NCBI RefSeq assembly: GCF_000717175.1
Contig: NZ_JNYD01000006.1
Span: 310,001 to 374,000 of the forward strand
Direction: 5' to 3'
Source of the DNA: Pseudonocardia autotrophica
Lineage (GTDB): Bacteria; Actinomycetota; Actinomycetes; Mycobacteriales; Pseudonocardiaceae
Length of the DNA stretch: 64,000 nt
Positions 7,581 through 15,981 of the stretch are shown here, piece after piece (positions within the stretch are counted from its first letter, which is position 1; every line of letters begins with the position of its first letter). A program made the position numbers and the translations under genes. The notes under the pieces are model-generated. The model searched no databases and was not told where the DNA came from. It saw only the letters and a list, made by a program, of their open reading frames with translations.

Positions 7581-8362
7581 GTGTCGAGGCGGACCCCGTC
7601 CTCCTCGAGGTCGAGGACCAGGCCGACGGCCGGGTCGCGAGGGTCACGCTGAACCGCCCGGAAGCCCGCAACGCCATCACCGTGGATCTGGCCGCGGCTC
7701 TGCGGGAGCGGCTGGCGGAGGCGGCGGAGCGCGCGGACGTGATCGTCATCCGCGGTTCGGGTGGACACTTCTGCGCGGGCGGGGACTTCCACGAGGTGTC
7801 CCGGCTCCGCGCGGAAGGCGCCGAAGCGCTCCGGCCGCTGTTCGAGACGTTCATCGGGGCCTGCGAGCTCATCGCCGAGCTGCCGGTGCCGGTGGTGGCC
7901 GCCGTCGAGGGCTATGCGATGGCGGGCGGCTTCGAGCTGATCCAGTCCGTCGACATCGCCGTCGTGCGCGAGGACGCGGTCCTCGCTGACAACCACGCCA
8001 ACTTCGGGATGATCCCCGGCGGCGGCGGCTCGCAACGGCTGCCGCGGATCGTCGGCGTGCCGCGGGCGTTGGGGCACATCCTGCTGGGGAACCGGCTCAG
8101 CGGGGCGCAGGCCGCCGAGTGGGGCCTGGTCTATCGCGCCGCGCCCGCGTCGGAGTTCGACGCCGTTCTTGACCAGGTCGTCGCGAACCTCGCGGGCAAG
8201 GACAGGGACGCACTGGCCCGCATCAAGCACCTCGTCCGGGCCGGGTTGCGCGGCTCGCTGACAGACGGCCTCGCTGCTGAGGTCGAGACGACCCTCGCCC
8301 ACCTGGGTGGGGAGAAGGCCGGCGTCGGGATCGGCCGGTTCATGGGGAGAGAACGCGCGTGA
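7577..8362 (+). CDS. enoyl-CoA hydratase/isomerase family protein (261 aa)
   Basis: Crotonase with the oxyanion-hole motif HFCAGGDFHEV and the helix GGFELIQSVDI. The first catalytic glutamate of enoyl-CoA hydratase (GGFEL) is kept. The second, usually in PEI, is His in the stretch NHANFGMIPGGGG, so the chemistry may differ from simple hydration. GTG 7577 overlaps the preceding 73-residue gene by 4 bp, and its own stop overlaps the next crotonase by 4 bp. Two consecutive crotonases after a ring oxygenase suggest ring-cleavage beta-oxidation steps. Confidence 0.9.
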   Translation: MSVEADPVLLEVEDQADGRVARVTLNRPEARNAITVDLAAALRERLAEAAERADVIVIRGSGGHFCAGGDFHEVSRLRAEGAEALRPLFETFIGACELIAELPVPVVAAVEGYAMAGGFELIQSVDIAVVREDAVLADNHANFGMIPGGGGSQRLPRIVGVPRALGHILLGNRLSGAQAAEWGLVYRAAPASEFDAVLDQVVANLAGKDRDALARIKHLVRAGLRGSLTDGLAAEVETTLAHLGGEKAGVGIGRFMGRERA

Positions 8363-9162
8363 AGCTGATCGACACCGGCATGGTCCTGCTGGACCTCGAC
8401 GAGGACGGCGTGGGCCACCTGCGGCTCAACCGGCCCGAGGCCGCCAACGGCATGAACGTCCCGTTCTTGCGTGCCCTCTACGACGGCATCATGGTCGCGA
8501 CCGGGCAACCCGGGTTGCGTGTACTGGTGCTCAGCGGCGAGGGCCCGAACTTCTGCGCGGGCGGGGACGTCAAGACGTTCGCGAGCAAGGGGGAGGCGCT
8601 CCCGGACTATCTGCGCGAGGCCACCGCCTGGCTGCAGAACGTCGCCGCCGGTCTGCTCGCCCTGCCGGTGCCGGTGGTGACCGCGGTGCACGGGTTCGCC
8701 GCGGGCGGCGGCGGCCTGGGCCTGGTGTGCGCGTCGGACATCGTGGTCGCGGCGGAGTCCGCGAAGTTCATGTCCGGAGCCGCCCGGGTCGGCATGGCAC
8801 CGGACGCGGGATCCTCGGCCACGCTCCCTCAGCTGGTCGGGGTGCGCAAGGCCATGGAGATCCTCTTGCTCAATCCCACCCTCTCCGCGTCTGAGGCGCT
8901 GGAGATCGGGTTGATCACCAAGGTCGTCCCGGACGAGGACCTGCACGCCGAGGCCCTCGCGGTCGCCAGGTCCATCGCGGCCGGCGCACCGAGGGCCCAC
9001 GGCGCGATCAAGCGCCTCGTGTGGTCGGGTCTGGGCAACCGGGTCGAGGCGCAGCTCCCCGAGGAGGCCCGCACCGTGTCCGAGCTCTCGGGCACCGCCG
9101 ACGCCCGGGAAGGTCTGGCTGCGGTGTTGGAACGCCGCAGGCCCGTCTTCACCGGCAACTGA
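8359..9162 (+). CDS. enoyl-CoA hydratase/isomerase family protein, PaaG-like active site (267 aa)
   Basis: Crotonase with NFCAGGDVKTF as oxyanion hole. Both classical glutamates are missing: GGGLGLV has Gly at the first position and SGAARVG has Ala at the second. APDAGSS supplies an Asp, the arrangement of PaaG/isomerase-type members. It resembles the crotonase domain at 1225-2436 more than its neighbour at 7577. GTG 8359 is coupled by a 4-bp overlap. The likely role is double-bond isomerisation or a ring-related step; this is inference. Confidence 0.9.
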   Translation: MKLIDTGMVLLDLDEDGVGHLRLNRPEAANGMNVPFLRALYDGIMVATGQPGLRVLVLSGEGPNFCAGGDVKTFASKGEALPDYLREATAWLQNVAAGLLALPVPVVTAVHGFAAGGGGLGLVCASDIVVAAESAKFMSGAARVGMAPDAGSSATLPQLVGVRKAMEILLLNPTLSASEALEIGLITKVVPDEDLHAEALAVARSIAAGAPRAHGAIKRLVWSGLGNRVEAQLPEEARTVSELSGTADAREGLAAVLERRRPVFTGN

Positions 9163-9199
9163 TCGCCGCATCCACTCGACGAAGAGGAGTCCGTACGTC

Positions 9200-10063
9200 A
9201 TGGCAGGAGTCGAAGGTCGCGTCATCGCCGTCACCGGGGCAGGCAACGGCCTGGGCAGGGAGTACGCTCGGCTGCTGGCCGCGGGCGGCGCAAAGGTCGT
9301 CGTCAACGACCTGGGGGGTGCCCGGGACGGCAGTGGGGGCGGCGTAGCCGCCGCCGACGCTGTCGTCGAGGAGATCACGGCTGCGGGCGGCGAGGCCGTC
9401 GCGAACCACGACAGCGTGGCCACGGAGGCCGGGGGCGCCGCGGTGGTGCAGACCGCGTTGGACGCCTACGGCCGCATCGACGGCGTGGTGTCCAACGCCG
9501 GCATCCTGCGGGACAAGTCGTTCCACAAGATGTCGGCCGACGACTGGGACGCCGTTCAGCAGGTGCACCTGTACGGCGGGTTCAACGTGATCCATGCTGC
9601 GTGGCCGCACTTCCGCGAGCAGAAGCACGGCCGGATCGTCGTGGCCACCTCGACCTCGGGCATTTACGGCAACTTCGGCCAAGCCAATTACGGCGCCGCC
9701 AAGGGCGGGCTCATCGGGCTGATCAACACACTGGCCATCGAGGGGGCCAAGAGCGGCATCATCGCCAACGCCATCGCGCCGATGGCAGGCACCCGGATGA
9801 CTGAGGACCTGGTGCCCGCCGAGGTCTTCGAACGTCTGAACCCGGCACACGTCGCCCCCGTTGTGGGATACCTGATGACGGACGAGTGCACCGAGACCGC
9901 CGGAGTGCTCGTGGCGGGCGGCGGGATGGTCCACCGGGTGTGCTGGTTCCAGACGAAGGGCGTGACCTTCGCCGAGGTGCCGTCCATCGCGCAGGTGGGA
10001 GACCGGTGGTCGGAGATCGTCGACCTGGACGGCGCGGTGCCGGGGTCCAATCCCGTCGCCTGA
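9200..10063 (+). CDS. SDR of the 17-beta-HSD4/MFE-2 dehydrogenase type (287 aa)
   Basis: NAD-dependent 3-hydroxyacyl-CoA dehydrogenase-like SDR. It has TGAGNGLGR, the extended VVVNDLGGARDGSG loop typical of the multifunctional-enzyme-2 dehydrogenase domain, catalytic Ser and YGAAK, and a C-terminal extension past the SDR core (WFQTKGVTF...DRWSEI). It is paralogous to 48847-49764, including that extension. GAAGAGGAG precedes ATG 9200. It follows the crotonases by 37 bp and ends this transcription unit at the hairpin 10083-10110. Confidence 0.9.
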   Translation: MAGVEGRVIAVTGAGNGLGREYARLLAAGGAKVVVNDLGGARDGSGGGVAAADAVVEEITAAGGEAVANHDSVATEAGGAAVVQTALDAYGRIDGVVSNAGILRDKSFHKMSADDWDAVQQVHLYGGFNVIHAAWPHFREQKHGRIVVATSTSGIYGNFGQANYGAAKGGLIGLINTLAIEGAKSGIIANAIAPMAGTRMTEDLVPAEVFERLNPAHVAPVVGYLMTDECTETAGVLVAGGGMVHRVCWFQTKGVTFAEVPSIAQVGDRWSEIVDLDGAVPGSNPVA

Positions 10064-10082
10064 TCCGCACCGCCCCCGCCTG

Positions 10083-10110
10083 GACGCCCCCGACCTCCGT
10101 CGGGGGCGTC
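10083..10110 (+). terminator. intrinsic-terminator-like hairpin
   Basis: A perfect 12-bp stem GACGCCCCCGAC / GTCGGGGGCGTC with a CTCC loop starts 20 bp after the SDR stop. There is no U tract, as is usual in very GC-rich actinobacteria. Confidence 0.7.
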
Positions 10111-10126
10111 CCGTCGCGTCGAGGAC

Positions 10127-10157
10127 TGGACCGTGCACCTGTTTTAATCTAGATTAA
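10127..10157 (+). promoter_or_regulatory. promoter overlapped by a perfect 14-bp palindrome
   Basis: TTAATCTAGATTAA (10144-10157) is a perfect palindrome and the most AT-rich block nearby. It covers the -10 candidate TAGATT (10150-10155), which is 17 nt from TGGACC (10127-10132). The aldehyde dehydrogenase starts 40 bp downstream. It is the best copy of the region A operator family. Confidence 0.65.
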
Positions 10158-10196
10158 TAAGGCGGCGACGCGGCCGCCGGGAAGTTGGGAGACGAC

Positions 10197-11600
10197 ATGA
10201 CCTCAGTGGCACCCCGGGTCGCCGAGGCGGCGGAGCAGCCGGAGGTGGCGGCCACTGTCGCGCGACTGAGAACCGTGTTCGCTTCTGGGCGTACCCGGCC
10301 CGCCGAGTGGCGCATCCGCCAGCTGGCGGGAATCGAGCGTCTGCTTGCCGAGCGGGAGCCCGACATCGCGGCGGCCCTGGCCGAGGACCTGGGGCGTCCT
10401 GCGCCCTACTCCTGGCTGGGGGACATCGCCTCCACCGCCGCCGAAGCGGCCTACGCCCGCAAGCACGTGAAGCGGTGGATGCGCCGTCGTGGCACCCGGC
10501 TGCCGCTGTCGATGCTGCCGGGCAAGGGCTTCTACCAGTACGAGCCGTTGGGCGTCGTGCTCGTGATCGGGCCCTGGAACTACCCGGTCTACCTGACTCT
10601 CGGGCCGCTCATCGCCGCCGTCGCGGCGGGCAACGCGGCCGTGGTCAAGCCATCGGAGCACGCCCCTGCGACATCGGCGCTCATTGCCCGGCTGATCCCG
10701 GAGTACCTCGACCCTGACGCAGTCGCGGTCCTGGAGGGGGACGCGTCGGTCACCCAGGCCATCCTCGCCCGGGGCGTGGACCTGGCGTTCTTCACCGGCG
10801 GACCGGAGATCGGCAAAAGGGTCATGGAGGCGGCGTCCGCGCACCTCACGCCCGTGGTCCTCGAGCTCGGCGGCAAGAGCCCGGTCATCATCACCGCGGA
10901 CGCCGACGTCGAGGTCGCCGCCCGGCGGATCGCGTGGGTGAAGCTGATGAACTCCGGGCAGACGTGCATCGCCCCGGACTACGTGCTCGTCGACGCGGCG
11001 GTGAAGGACCGGCTGGTCGCGGCGATCCGACGCACCGTCGAGGAGTTCCAGCGGGGCGAGCCTGCCGCGCAGCGGATCGTGAACCGCCGCCAGTTCGACC
11101 GGCTGTCCGGTCTGCTCACAGATCACGGAGGCGAGGTCGTGCTCGGCGGAGGCCGGGACGAGGCCGCCGTGGCGATCGAGCCCACCGTCGTCGTCGACCC
11201 CTCGCCCGACTCGGCACTCATGGCGGAGGAGATCTTCGGTCCGATCCTGCCCGTGCTGACGGTCGACTCAATCGACGCCGCACTGTCCTTCGTCACCGCG
11301 CGGCCCAAGCCCCTCGGGCTCTACCTGTTCACCGGTTCCAAAGGAATCAAGGAGCGGGTCCTGGCCGAGACCAGCTCCGGCGGAGTCGTGATCAACCACC
11401 TGGCCATGCACTGCCTGGTCCCGCAGCTCCCCTTCGGCGGCGTCGGGAACAGCGGGATGGGCGCCTACCACGGTGAGTGGGGCTTCCAGGCGCTCAGCCA
11501 CCGCAAAGCGGTGCTGGCCAAGCCGGCCAAGCCGGACCCGGCCCTGATGTACCCGCCGTACACCGACAAGAAGATGAAGCTGCTGCGCCGCTTCATGTAG
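10197..11600 (+). CDS. aldehyde dehydrogenase family protein (467 aa)
   Basis: NAD(P)-dependent aldehyde dehydrogenase. The catalytic Cys257 is in NSGQTCIAPDY, the general-base Glu223 in LELGGKSP, and the cofactor loop FFTGGPEIGK is present. The hydrophobic C-terminal tail and the length match the class 3 (ALDH3-like, fatty-aldehyde) group. ATG 10197 has GGGAG upstream; an in-frame TTG at 10185 is less likely. It begins a new transcription unit behind the palindromic promoter and is followed by thiolase, CoA-transferase and FabG-like genes. Confidence 0.93.
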   Translation: MTSVAPRVAEAAEQPEVAATVARLRTVFASGRTRPAEWRIRQLAGIERLLAEREPDIAAALAEDLGRPAPYSWLGDIASTAAEAAYARKHVKRWMRRRGTRLPLSMLPGKGFYQYEPLGVVLVIGPWNYPVYLTLGPLIAAVAAGNAAVVKPSEHAPATSALIARLIPEYLDPDAVAVLEGDASVTQAILARGVDLAFFTGGPEIGKRVMEAASAHLTPVVLELGGKSPVIITADADVEVAARRIAWVKLMNSGQTCIAPDYVLVDAAVKDRLVAAIRRTVEEFQRGEPAAQRIVNRRQFDRLSGLLTDHGGEVVLGGGRDEAAVAIEPTVVVDPSPDSALMAEEIFGPILPVLTVDSIDAALSFVTARPKPLGLYLFTGSKGIKERVLAETSSGGVVINHLAMHCLVPQLPFGGVGNSGMGAYHGEWGFQALSHRKAVLAKPAKPDPALMYPPYTDKKMKLLRRFM

Positions 11601-11670
11601 TCCGGAGCCTCCGCGGGCGGCCACACCACCGCCCGGCCGCCCGCGGACCCGGGAACGAGGAGGACCAACC

Positions 11671-12885
11671 GTGCCCGACGCCGTGATCTGCGAACCGCTG
11701 CGTACCCCCGTCGGCGGGTTCGGCGGCTCGCTGCGCGACCTGCGCGCCCACGAGCTCGCCTCGACCGTGATCGCCGCGCTCATGGAGCGGACGGGACTGC
11801 CGCCCGACTCGGTCGACGACGTGCTGCTCGGGAACTGCTACCCCACCATGGACGCGCCCGCGCTCGGTCGGGTCGCCGCGCTCGACGCCGGACTGCCCGT
11901 GACCGCGTCGGGCCTGCAGATCGACCGCCGCTGCGGCTCGGGCCTGCAAGCCGTGATCTATGCGGCGATGCAGGTCCAGGCGGGTGCGTCGCAGGTGGTG
12001 CTCGCCGGGGGCGCGGAGTCGATGAGCAACGCGCCGTTCTACAGCACTTCGATGCGCTGGGGTGCGAAGGCCGGGCCCGGGGTCATGCTGCACGACTCGC
12101 TGTCCACCGGCCGAATGCGCGCGGGCGGGGACCGCTACCCCGTCCCCGGAGGGATGCTCGAGACCGCGGAGAACCTGCGCCGCGAGTACTCGATCGCGCG
12201 AGAGGAACAGGACGAGTACGCGGCACGGAGCCATCAGCGCGCCGCGGCGGCCCGCCAGTCCGGGCTGTTCGCCGAGGAGATCGTCCCGGTGACCGTCCGG
12301 ACCCGGAAGGGCGAGGTCGTCGTCGACACCGACGAGCACATCCGGCCGGACTCGACCGCCGAGAAGCTCGCGGGTCTGCGCCCGGTGCTGAGCCGCGACG
12401 ATCCGGAGGCCACCGTCACGGCCGGCAACGCGTCCGGGCAGAACGACGGTGCCGCCGTCTGCGTCGTCACCAGCCCGGAGAAGGCCGCCGAGCTCGGGTT
12501 GCGTCCGCTCGTTCGCCTCGTCTCGTGGGGCGTCGGCGGGGTGCCGCCGCGGACGATGGGAATCGGGCCCGTGCCCGCCGTGGCCCGCGCGCTGGACAAC
12601 GCCGAGCTGGCGCTCAAGGACGTCGATCTGGTCGAGCTGAACGAGGCGTTCGCCGCGCAGGTGCTGGCGTGCACCCGCGAGTGGGGTTTCACCCCGTCGG
12701 ACTTCGACCGGTTCAACGTGCACGGCTCGGGCATCTCGCTCGGCCACCCGGTGGGCGCCACCGGCGGGCGGATCCTGGCCACGTTGAGCCGAGAGATGGT
12801 GCGTCGGGACGTCCGATACGGCGTCGAGACCATGTGCATCGGCGGCGGGCAGGGACTGGCCGCGGTGTTCGAGAAGGTCGCGTGA
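11671..12885 (+). CDS. acetyl-CoA C-acyltransferase (thiolase, 404 aa)
   Basis: Degradative thiolase cleaving a 3-oxoacyl-CoA. The nucleophile is Cys88 in DRRCGSGLQ. The other active-site blocks are LNEAFAAQ, GHPVGATG and the second cysteine in CIGGGQG, all intact. GTG 11671 follows GGAGGA. The stop overlaps the next gene's GTG by 4 bp, so it is probably coexpressed with the CoA-transferase. A second thiolase with a different active-site context (RYCSSS) is at 26530-27756. Confidence 0.94.
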   Translation: MPDAVICEPLRTPVGGFGGSLRDLRAHELASTVIAALMERTGLPPDSVDDVLLGNCYPTMDAPALGRVAALDAGLPVTASGLQIDRRCGSGLQAVIYAAMQVQAGASQVVLAGGAESMSNAPFYSTSMRWGAKAGPGVMLHDSLSTGRMRAGGDRYPVPGGMLETAENLRREYSIAREEQDEYAARSHQRAAAARQSGLFAEEIVPVTVRTRKGEVVVDTDEHIRPDSTAEKLAGLRPVLSRDDPEATVTAGNASGQNDGAAVCVVTSPEKAAELGLRPLVRLVSWGVGGVPPRTMGIGPVPAVARALDNAELALKDVDLVELNEAFAAQVLACTREWGFTPSDFDRFNVHGSGISLGHPVGATGGRILATLSREMVRRDVRYGVETMCIGGGQGLAAVFEKVA

Positions 12886-14081
12886 GCGCGCAGCGTCCGC
12901 TGGCCGGGCTCGGTGTCGTCGAGTGCGCGAGCTTCGTCGCCGGGCCCACCGGCGGCATGACGCTCGCCCAGCTCGGAGCCGACGTTATCCGTGTCGATCC
13001 GGTCGGCGGCGGCTCGGACCACCTGCGCTGGCCGCTTGCGCCGGACGGCGAGAGCTATTACTGGGCGTCGCTGAACAAGGGCAAGAGCTCGGTCGCGGTG
13101 GACCTGCGGTCGGACGAGGGCCGTGAGCTGGTCGTCGGGCTGGTCGCCGCCATCGGGGTCCTGGTGGACAACGTGGTCGGCCGGCGCTGGATGGCCCATC
13201 CCGTGCTCGCCGAGCGCAGGCCGGACCTGGTTCACGTGCGCGTCCAGGGCTATCCGGACGGACGGCCGGCGGTGGACTACACCGTCAACGCCGAGGTCGG
13301 AATCCCGCAGATCACCGGGTCGGAGGACGGCGGCGCTCCGGTCAACCACGTCCTGCCCGCCTGGGACCTGGTCACCGGACTCAGCGTGTCCACCGCGGTG
13401 CTCGCCGGACTGCACCACCGCTTCCGGACGGGCGAGGGCTCGTTCGTCGAGATCGCGCTGTCGGACGTGGCCCTCGCCGGCGTCGCGAACCTCGGCTGGC
13501 TCTCGGAGGCTGTCGACCGCGGCCGGGAGCGGCCCCGCCACGGGAACCACGTGTACGGCTCGTTCGGCGTGGACTTCGCCTGCTCGGACGGCGAGCGGGT
13601 GATGGTCGTCGCGCTCACCCCCGGGCAGTGGTCTGCGCTCATGGCGGTGACGGGAACCGCGGAGGTGTTCACCGCGCTGGAGTCGGCCCTGGCGGCTGAC
13701 CTGACCCAGGAGGCCGAGCGCTACCGGCTCCGGGAGACGATCGCGGCCGTGCTCCGGCCGTGGTTCGCCGCGCGGGACGTCAAGCAGGTCCGGGACGAGT
13801 TGGAGGCCGCGAGAGTGCTCTGGGGCCGCTACCAGGGCATGCCGGACGTCGTGACCGCGCACCGGACCGGTGCCCACCCGGTGCTCGCGGACGTCCCTAT
13901 GCCGCACGGCGAGCTACTGATCACTGCACGGTCGCCGCTGCGCTGGGCGGGCGAGCACGGGGAGGCGGGCACGCCGTCCGCCCTGGGCGCGGACACCGAG
14001 AGGATCCTCGCGGACGTGCTCGGCCTGACCGGTGCGGAGATCGGTGGCCTGCGGGACCGGAAGGTCATCTCCGGTGTCTGA
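12882..14081 (+). CDS. CaiB/BaiF family (type III) CoA-transferase (399 aa)
   Basis: Moves CoA between acyl groups through an aspartyl-CoA thioester. The likely catalytic residue is Asp162 in LPAWDLVTG. The N-terminal LGVVECASFVAGP and LNKGKSSVAVDLR blocks are family hallmarks. GTG 12882 overlaps the thiolase stop by 4 bp. It probably activates an acid of the pathway at the expense of another acyl-CoA. A second member of the family lies at 41037-42188. Confidence 0.92.
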   Translation: MSAQRPLAGLGVVECASFVAGPTGGMTLAQLGADVIRVDPVGGGSDHLRWPLAPDGESYYWASLNKGKSSVAVDLRSDEGRELVVGLVAAIGVLVDNVVGRRWMAHPVLAERRPDLVHVRVQGYPDGRPAVDYTVNAEVGIPQITGSEDGGAPVNHVLPAWDLVTGLSVSTAVLAGLHHRFRTGEGSFVEIALSDVALAGVANLGWLSEAVDRGRERPRHGNHVYGSFGVDFACSDGERVMVVALTPGQWSALMAVTGTAEVFTALESALAADLTQEAERYRLRETIAAVLRPWFAARDVKQVRDELEAARVLWGRYQGMPDVVTAHRTGAHPVLADVPMPHGELLITARSPLRWAGEHGEAGTPSALGADTERILADVLGLTGAEIGGLRDRKVISGV

Positions 14082-14304
14082 TCCGCACGCGGCGGCCGAC
14101 GCCGCCCTCCGGACCCAGGTCCGCTGCACCGCGACGGGGGCTCGGCTGCCCGCCGAGCGCGTGCTCGCCGCGCAGCTCGGCGTCGGTCGGGCGGTCGTGC
14201 GGTCGGCTCTCAAGCGGCTCGACGCCAACGGGCTGGTCTGCACATTGTCGCAGGTGGGCACCGTGGTGGTGCGCCACGAGAACGAGACGAGGAGGACGAG
14301 ATGA
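14074..14304 (+). CDS. miniature GntR-like winged-helix protein (76 aa)
   Basis: The middle of the protein, RLPAERVLAAQLGVGRAVV through SALKRLDANGLV to GTVVV, is the GntR DNA-binding signature: winged helix-turn-helix with two-strand wing. No FCD, UTRA or aminotransferase effector domain follows; the protein ends about ten residues after the wing. GTG 14074 overlaps the CoA-transferase stop by 8 bp and the stop overlaps FabG by 4 bp, so translation is coupled on both sides. It may be a naturally minimal repressor, or a regulator that lost its sensor domain. A longer in-frame start at 14032 would lie inside the upstream gene. Confidence 0.75.
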   Translation: MSDPHAAADAALRTQVRCTATGARLPAERVLAAQLGVGRAVVRSALKRLDANGLVCTLSQVGTVVVRHENETRRTR

Positions 14305-15053
14305 GCAGCAGGGTCGCGATCGTCACCGGGGCCGCGCGCGGGCTCGGGTCGGCCACGGCGGTCCGGCTCGCGCAGGACGGCCTGGCCGTCGCGGTGCTGG
14401 ACCTGGACGAGGCGAGCGCCAAGGCCACGGTGGACGCCGTCGCCGGAGTCGGGGGGTCCGCCGTCGCGGTCGGCGCGGACGTCTCGGACCCAGCGGCGGT
14501 CGAGGCGGCGGTAGCGCGTGTGACGGAGGAGCTCGGCGCCCCCACGGTGCTGGTCAACAACGCGGGCATCACCCGGGACAACCTGTTGTTCAAGATGTCC
14601 GAGTCGGATTGGGACGCGGTGCTCGGCGTCCACCTCCGCGGGTCGTTCCTGATGACGAAGGCCGTGCAGAAGCACATGGTCGCGGCCGGCTGGGGTCGGA
14701 TCGTGAACCTGTCGTCGACGTCGGCGCTGGGCAACCGCGGCCAGGCCAACTACTCGACCGCCAAGGCCGGGCTGCAGGGTTTCACCAAGACCCTGGCGAT
14801 CGAGCTCGGCAGGTTCGGCGTCACGGCGAACTGCATCGCGCCCGGCTTCATCGCCAGCGACATGACGAGGGCGACGGCCGAGCGGATCGGCCAGGACTGG
14901 GAGGCCTACGTCGCCCAGCGCGCGGCGGCGATCCCGGTCGCACGGGCGGGTGAGCCCGAGGACATCGCCAACGCGGTCTCGTTCTTCGTCGACGAGCGAG
15001 CCGGTTTCGTGTCCGGTCAGGTCCTCTACGTCGCGGGCGGTCCGCGCGCCTGA
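14301..15053 (+). CDS. FabG-like 3-oxoacyl-(ACP/CoA) reductase, SDR (250 aa)
   Basis: Classical SDR with TGAARGLGSA, NNAGITRDN, LSSTSALGNRG (Ser) and YSTAK (Tyr-x-x-x-Lys), very close to the FabG pattern (IAPGFIASDMT). In this setting it more likely interconverts hydroxy- and oxoacyl-CoA in degradation than serves fatty-acid synthesis. ATG 14301 shares ATGA with the stop of the mini-GntR gene. The next gene starts 46 bp on. Confidence 0.93.
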   Translation: MSSRVAIVTGAARGLGSATAVRLAQDGLAVAVLDLDEASAKATVDAVAGVGGSAVAVGADVSDPAAVEAAVARVTEELGAPTVLVNNAGITRDNLLFKMSESDWDAVLGVHLRGSFLMTKAVQKHMVAAGWGRIVNLSSTSALGNRGQANYSTAKAGLQGFTKTLAIELGRFGVTANCIAPGFIASDMTRATAERIGQDWEAYVAQRAAAIPVARAGEPEDIANAVSFFVDERAGFVSGQVLYVAGGPRA

Positions 15054-15099
15054 ACAGGACCGGTCGGGGGGTCAGAGACGACACCCGGAGGTGGAACGG

Positions 15100-15939
15100 A
15101 TGAACGACCTCGCAGCCGCCCACGTGGGCGGTGCGGGCAGCACGATGGTGCTGCTGCATGATGTGCTCTCGTCCTGGCGGGCTTGGCGTCCGCTGTTGGC
15201 CGCTCTCGAGTCACACCACACGGTGCTTGCTCCGACCCTTCGAGGACATAACGGTGGCGGACCCCTGGCTGCGGACCCGCGGCGAGTGCTCTCCTCCCTC
15301 GTCGACGGCGTCGAACGGGCCATGGACGCCACGCGGCTGGGTCGCGCCCACATCGTCGGGAACGGGCTGGGCGGATGGGTCGGCCTCGAGCTGGCCCGGC
15401 GCGGCCGCGCCCGGTCCGTCACGGCGCTGTCGCCGATGGGTGCGTGGCGGGAACCGGGTGACCTCGAACGTCTGCTGCGGGGGATCCGGCGGGCGAACCG
15501 GTCGTGGACCGCGGTGCCCCGCCTGCCGGTAGCCGGAGGAGTCCGCCGGCTCGTCCTCGGCCGGTGGGTCGCGCGCCCCGACCTGCTGTCCGCTGAAGCC
15601 GTCGCCACCGTCGTTTACGATGCCGTCGGATGCACCGGGCTCGACGTCCTTCTGGACGCGGTGCGTTCCACCGGTCCCGTGCCGTGCCTGCTTCCCGTGT
15701 GCCCCGTCATGGTGTGCTGGGGGAGCGCCGACCGGCTCTCGCCGTTCGAGGCCCACGGCAGGCCGCTGTTGAGTCTGCTCCCAGCCGCCGAGCTGCGCCG
15801 GCTGCCCGGCGTCGGGCACCGGCCCATGGACGACGACCCGGCCCTCGTCGCTGCGACCGTCCTCGGTCATGCGGCGGCCGCCGAGCGTGCGACCGGAGGG
15901 GGCGCCCGGATGGGGGCGCCCCCGATGCGGCACCCGTGA
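15100..15939 (+). CDS. alpha/beta-hydrolase-fold protein lacking the nucleophile (279 aa)
   Basis: Fold features are LLHDVLSSWRAW after the first strand, a nucleophile elbow IVGNGLGGW, an acid in CWGSADRLSP and a histidine in GVGHRP. The elbow reads Gly-Asn-Gly89-Leu-Gly where active members have Gly-x-Ser-x-Gly, and the usual His-Gly oxyanion pair is His20-Asp21. It is therefore unlikely to be an ordinary esterase. ATG 15100 has CGGAGG 8 nt upstream; longer frames run into FabG. It is the last gene of the region A plus-strand operon, ahead of a strong bidirectional hairpin. Confidence 0.85.
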   Translation: MNDLAAAHVGGAGSTMVLLHDVLSSWRAWRPLLAALESHHTVLAPTLRGHNGGGPLAADPRRVLSSLVDGVERAMDATRLGRAHIVGNGLGGWVGLELARRGRARSVTALSPMGAWREPGDLERLLRGIRRANRSWTAVPRLPVAGGVRRLVLGRWVARPDLLSAEAVATVVYDAVGCTGLDVLLDAVRSTGPVPCLLPVCPVMVCWGSADRLSPFEAHGRPLLSLLPAAELRRLPGVGHRPMDDDPALVAATVLGHAAAAERATGGGARMGAPPMRHP

Positions 15940-15977
15940 CCGTCGCGAAGTCGGCCCTCGGGCCGACTTCGCGACGG
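15940..15977. terminator. bidirectional terminator hairpin between convergent genes
   Basis: A perfect 17-bp stem CCGTCGCGAAGTCGGCC / GGCCGACTTCGCGACGG closes on a CTCG loop. It fills the 42-bp gap between the stop at 15939 and the convergent stop at 15982. Confidence 0.8.
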
Positions 15978-15981
15978 CGAT

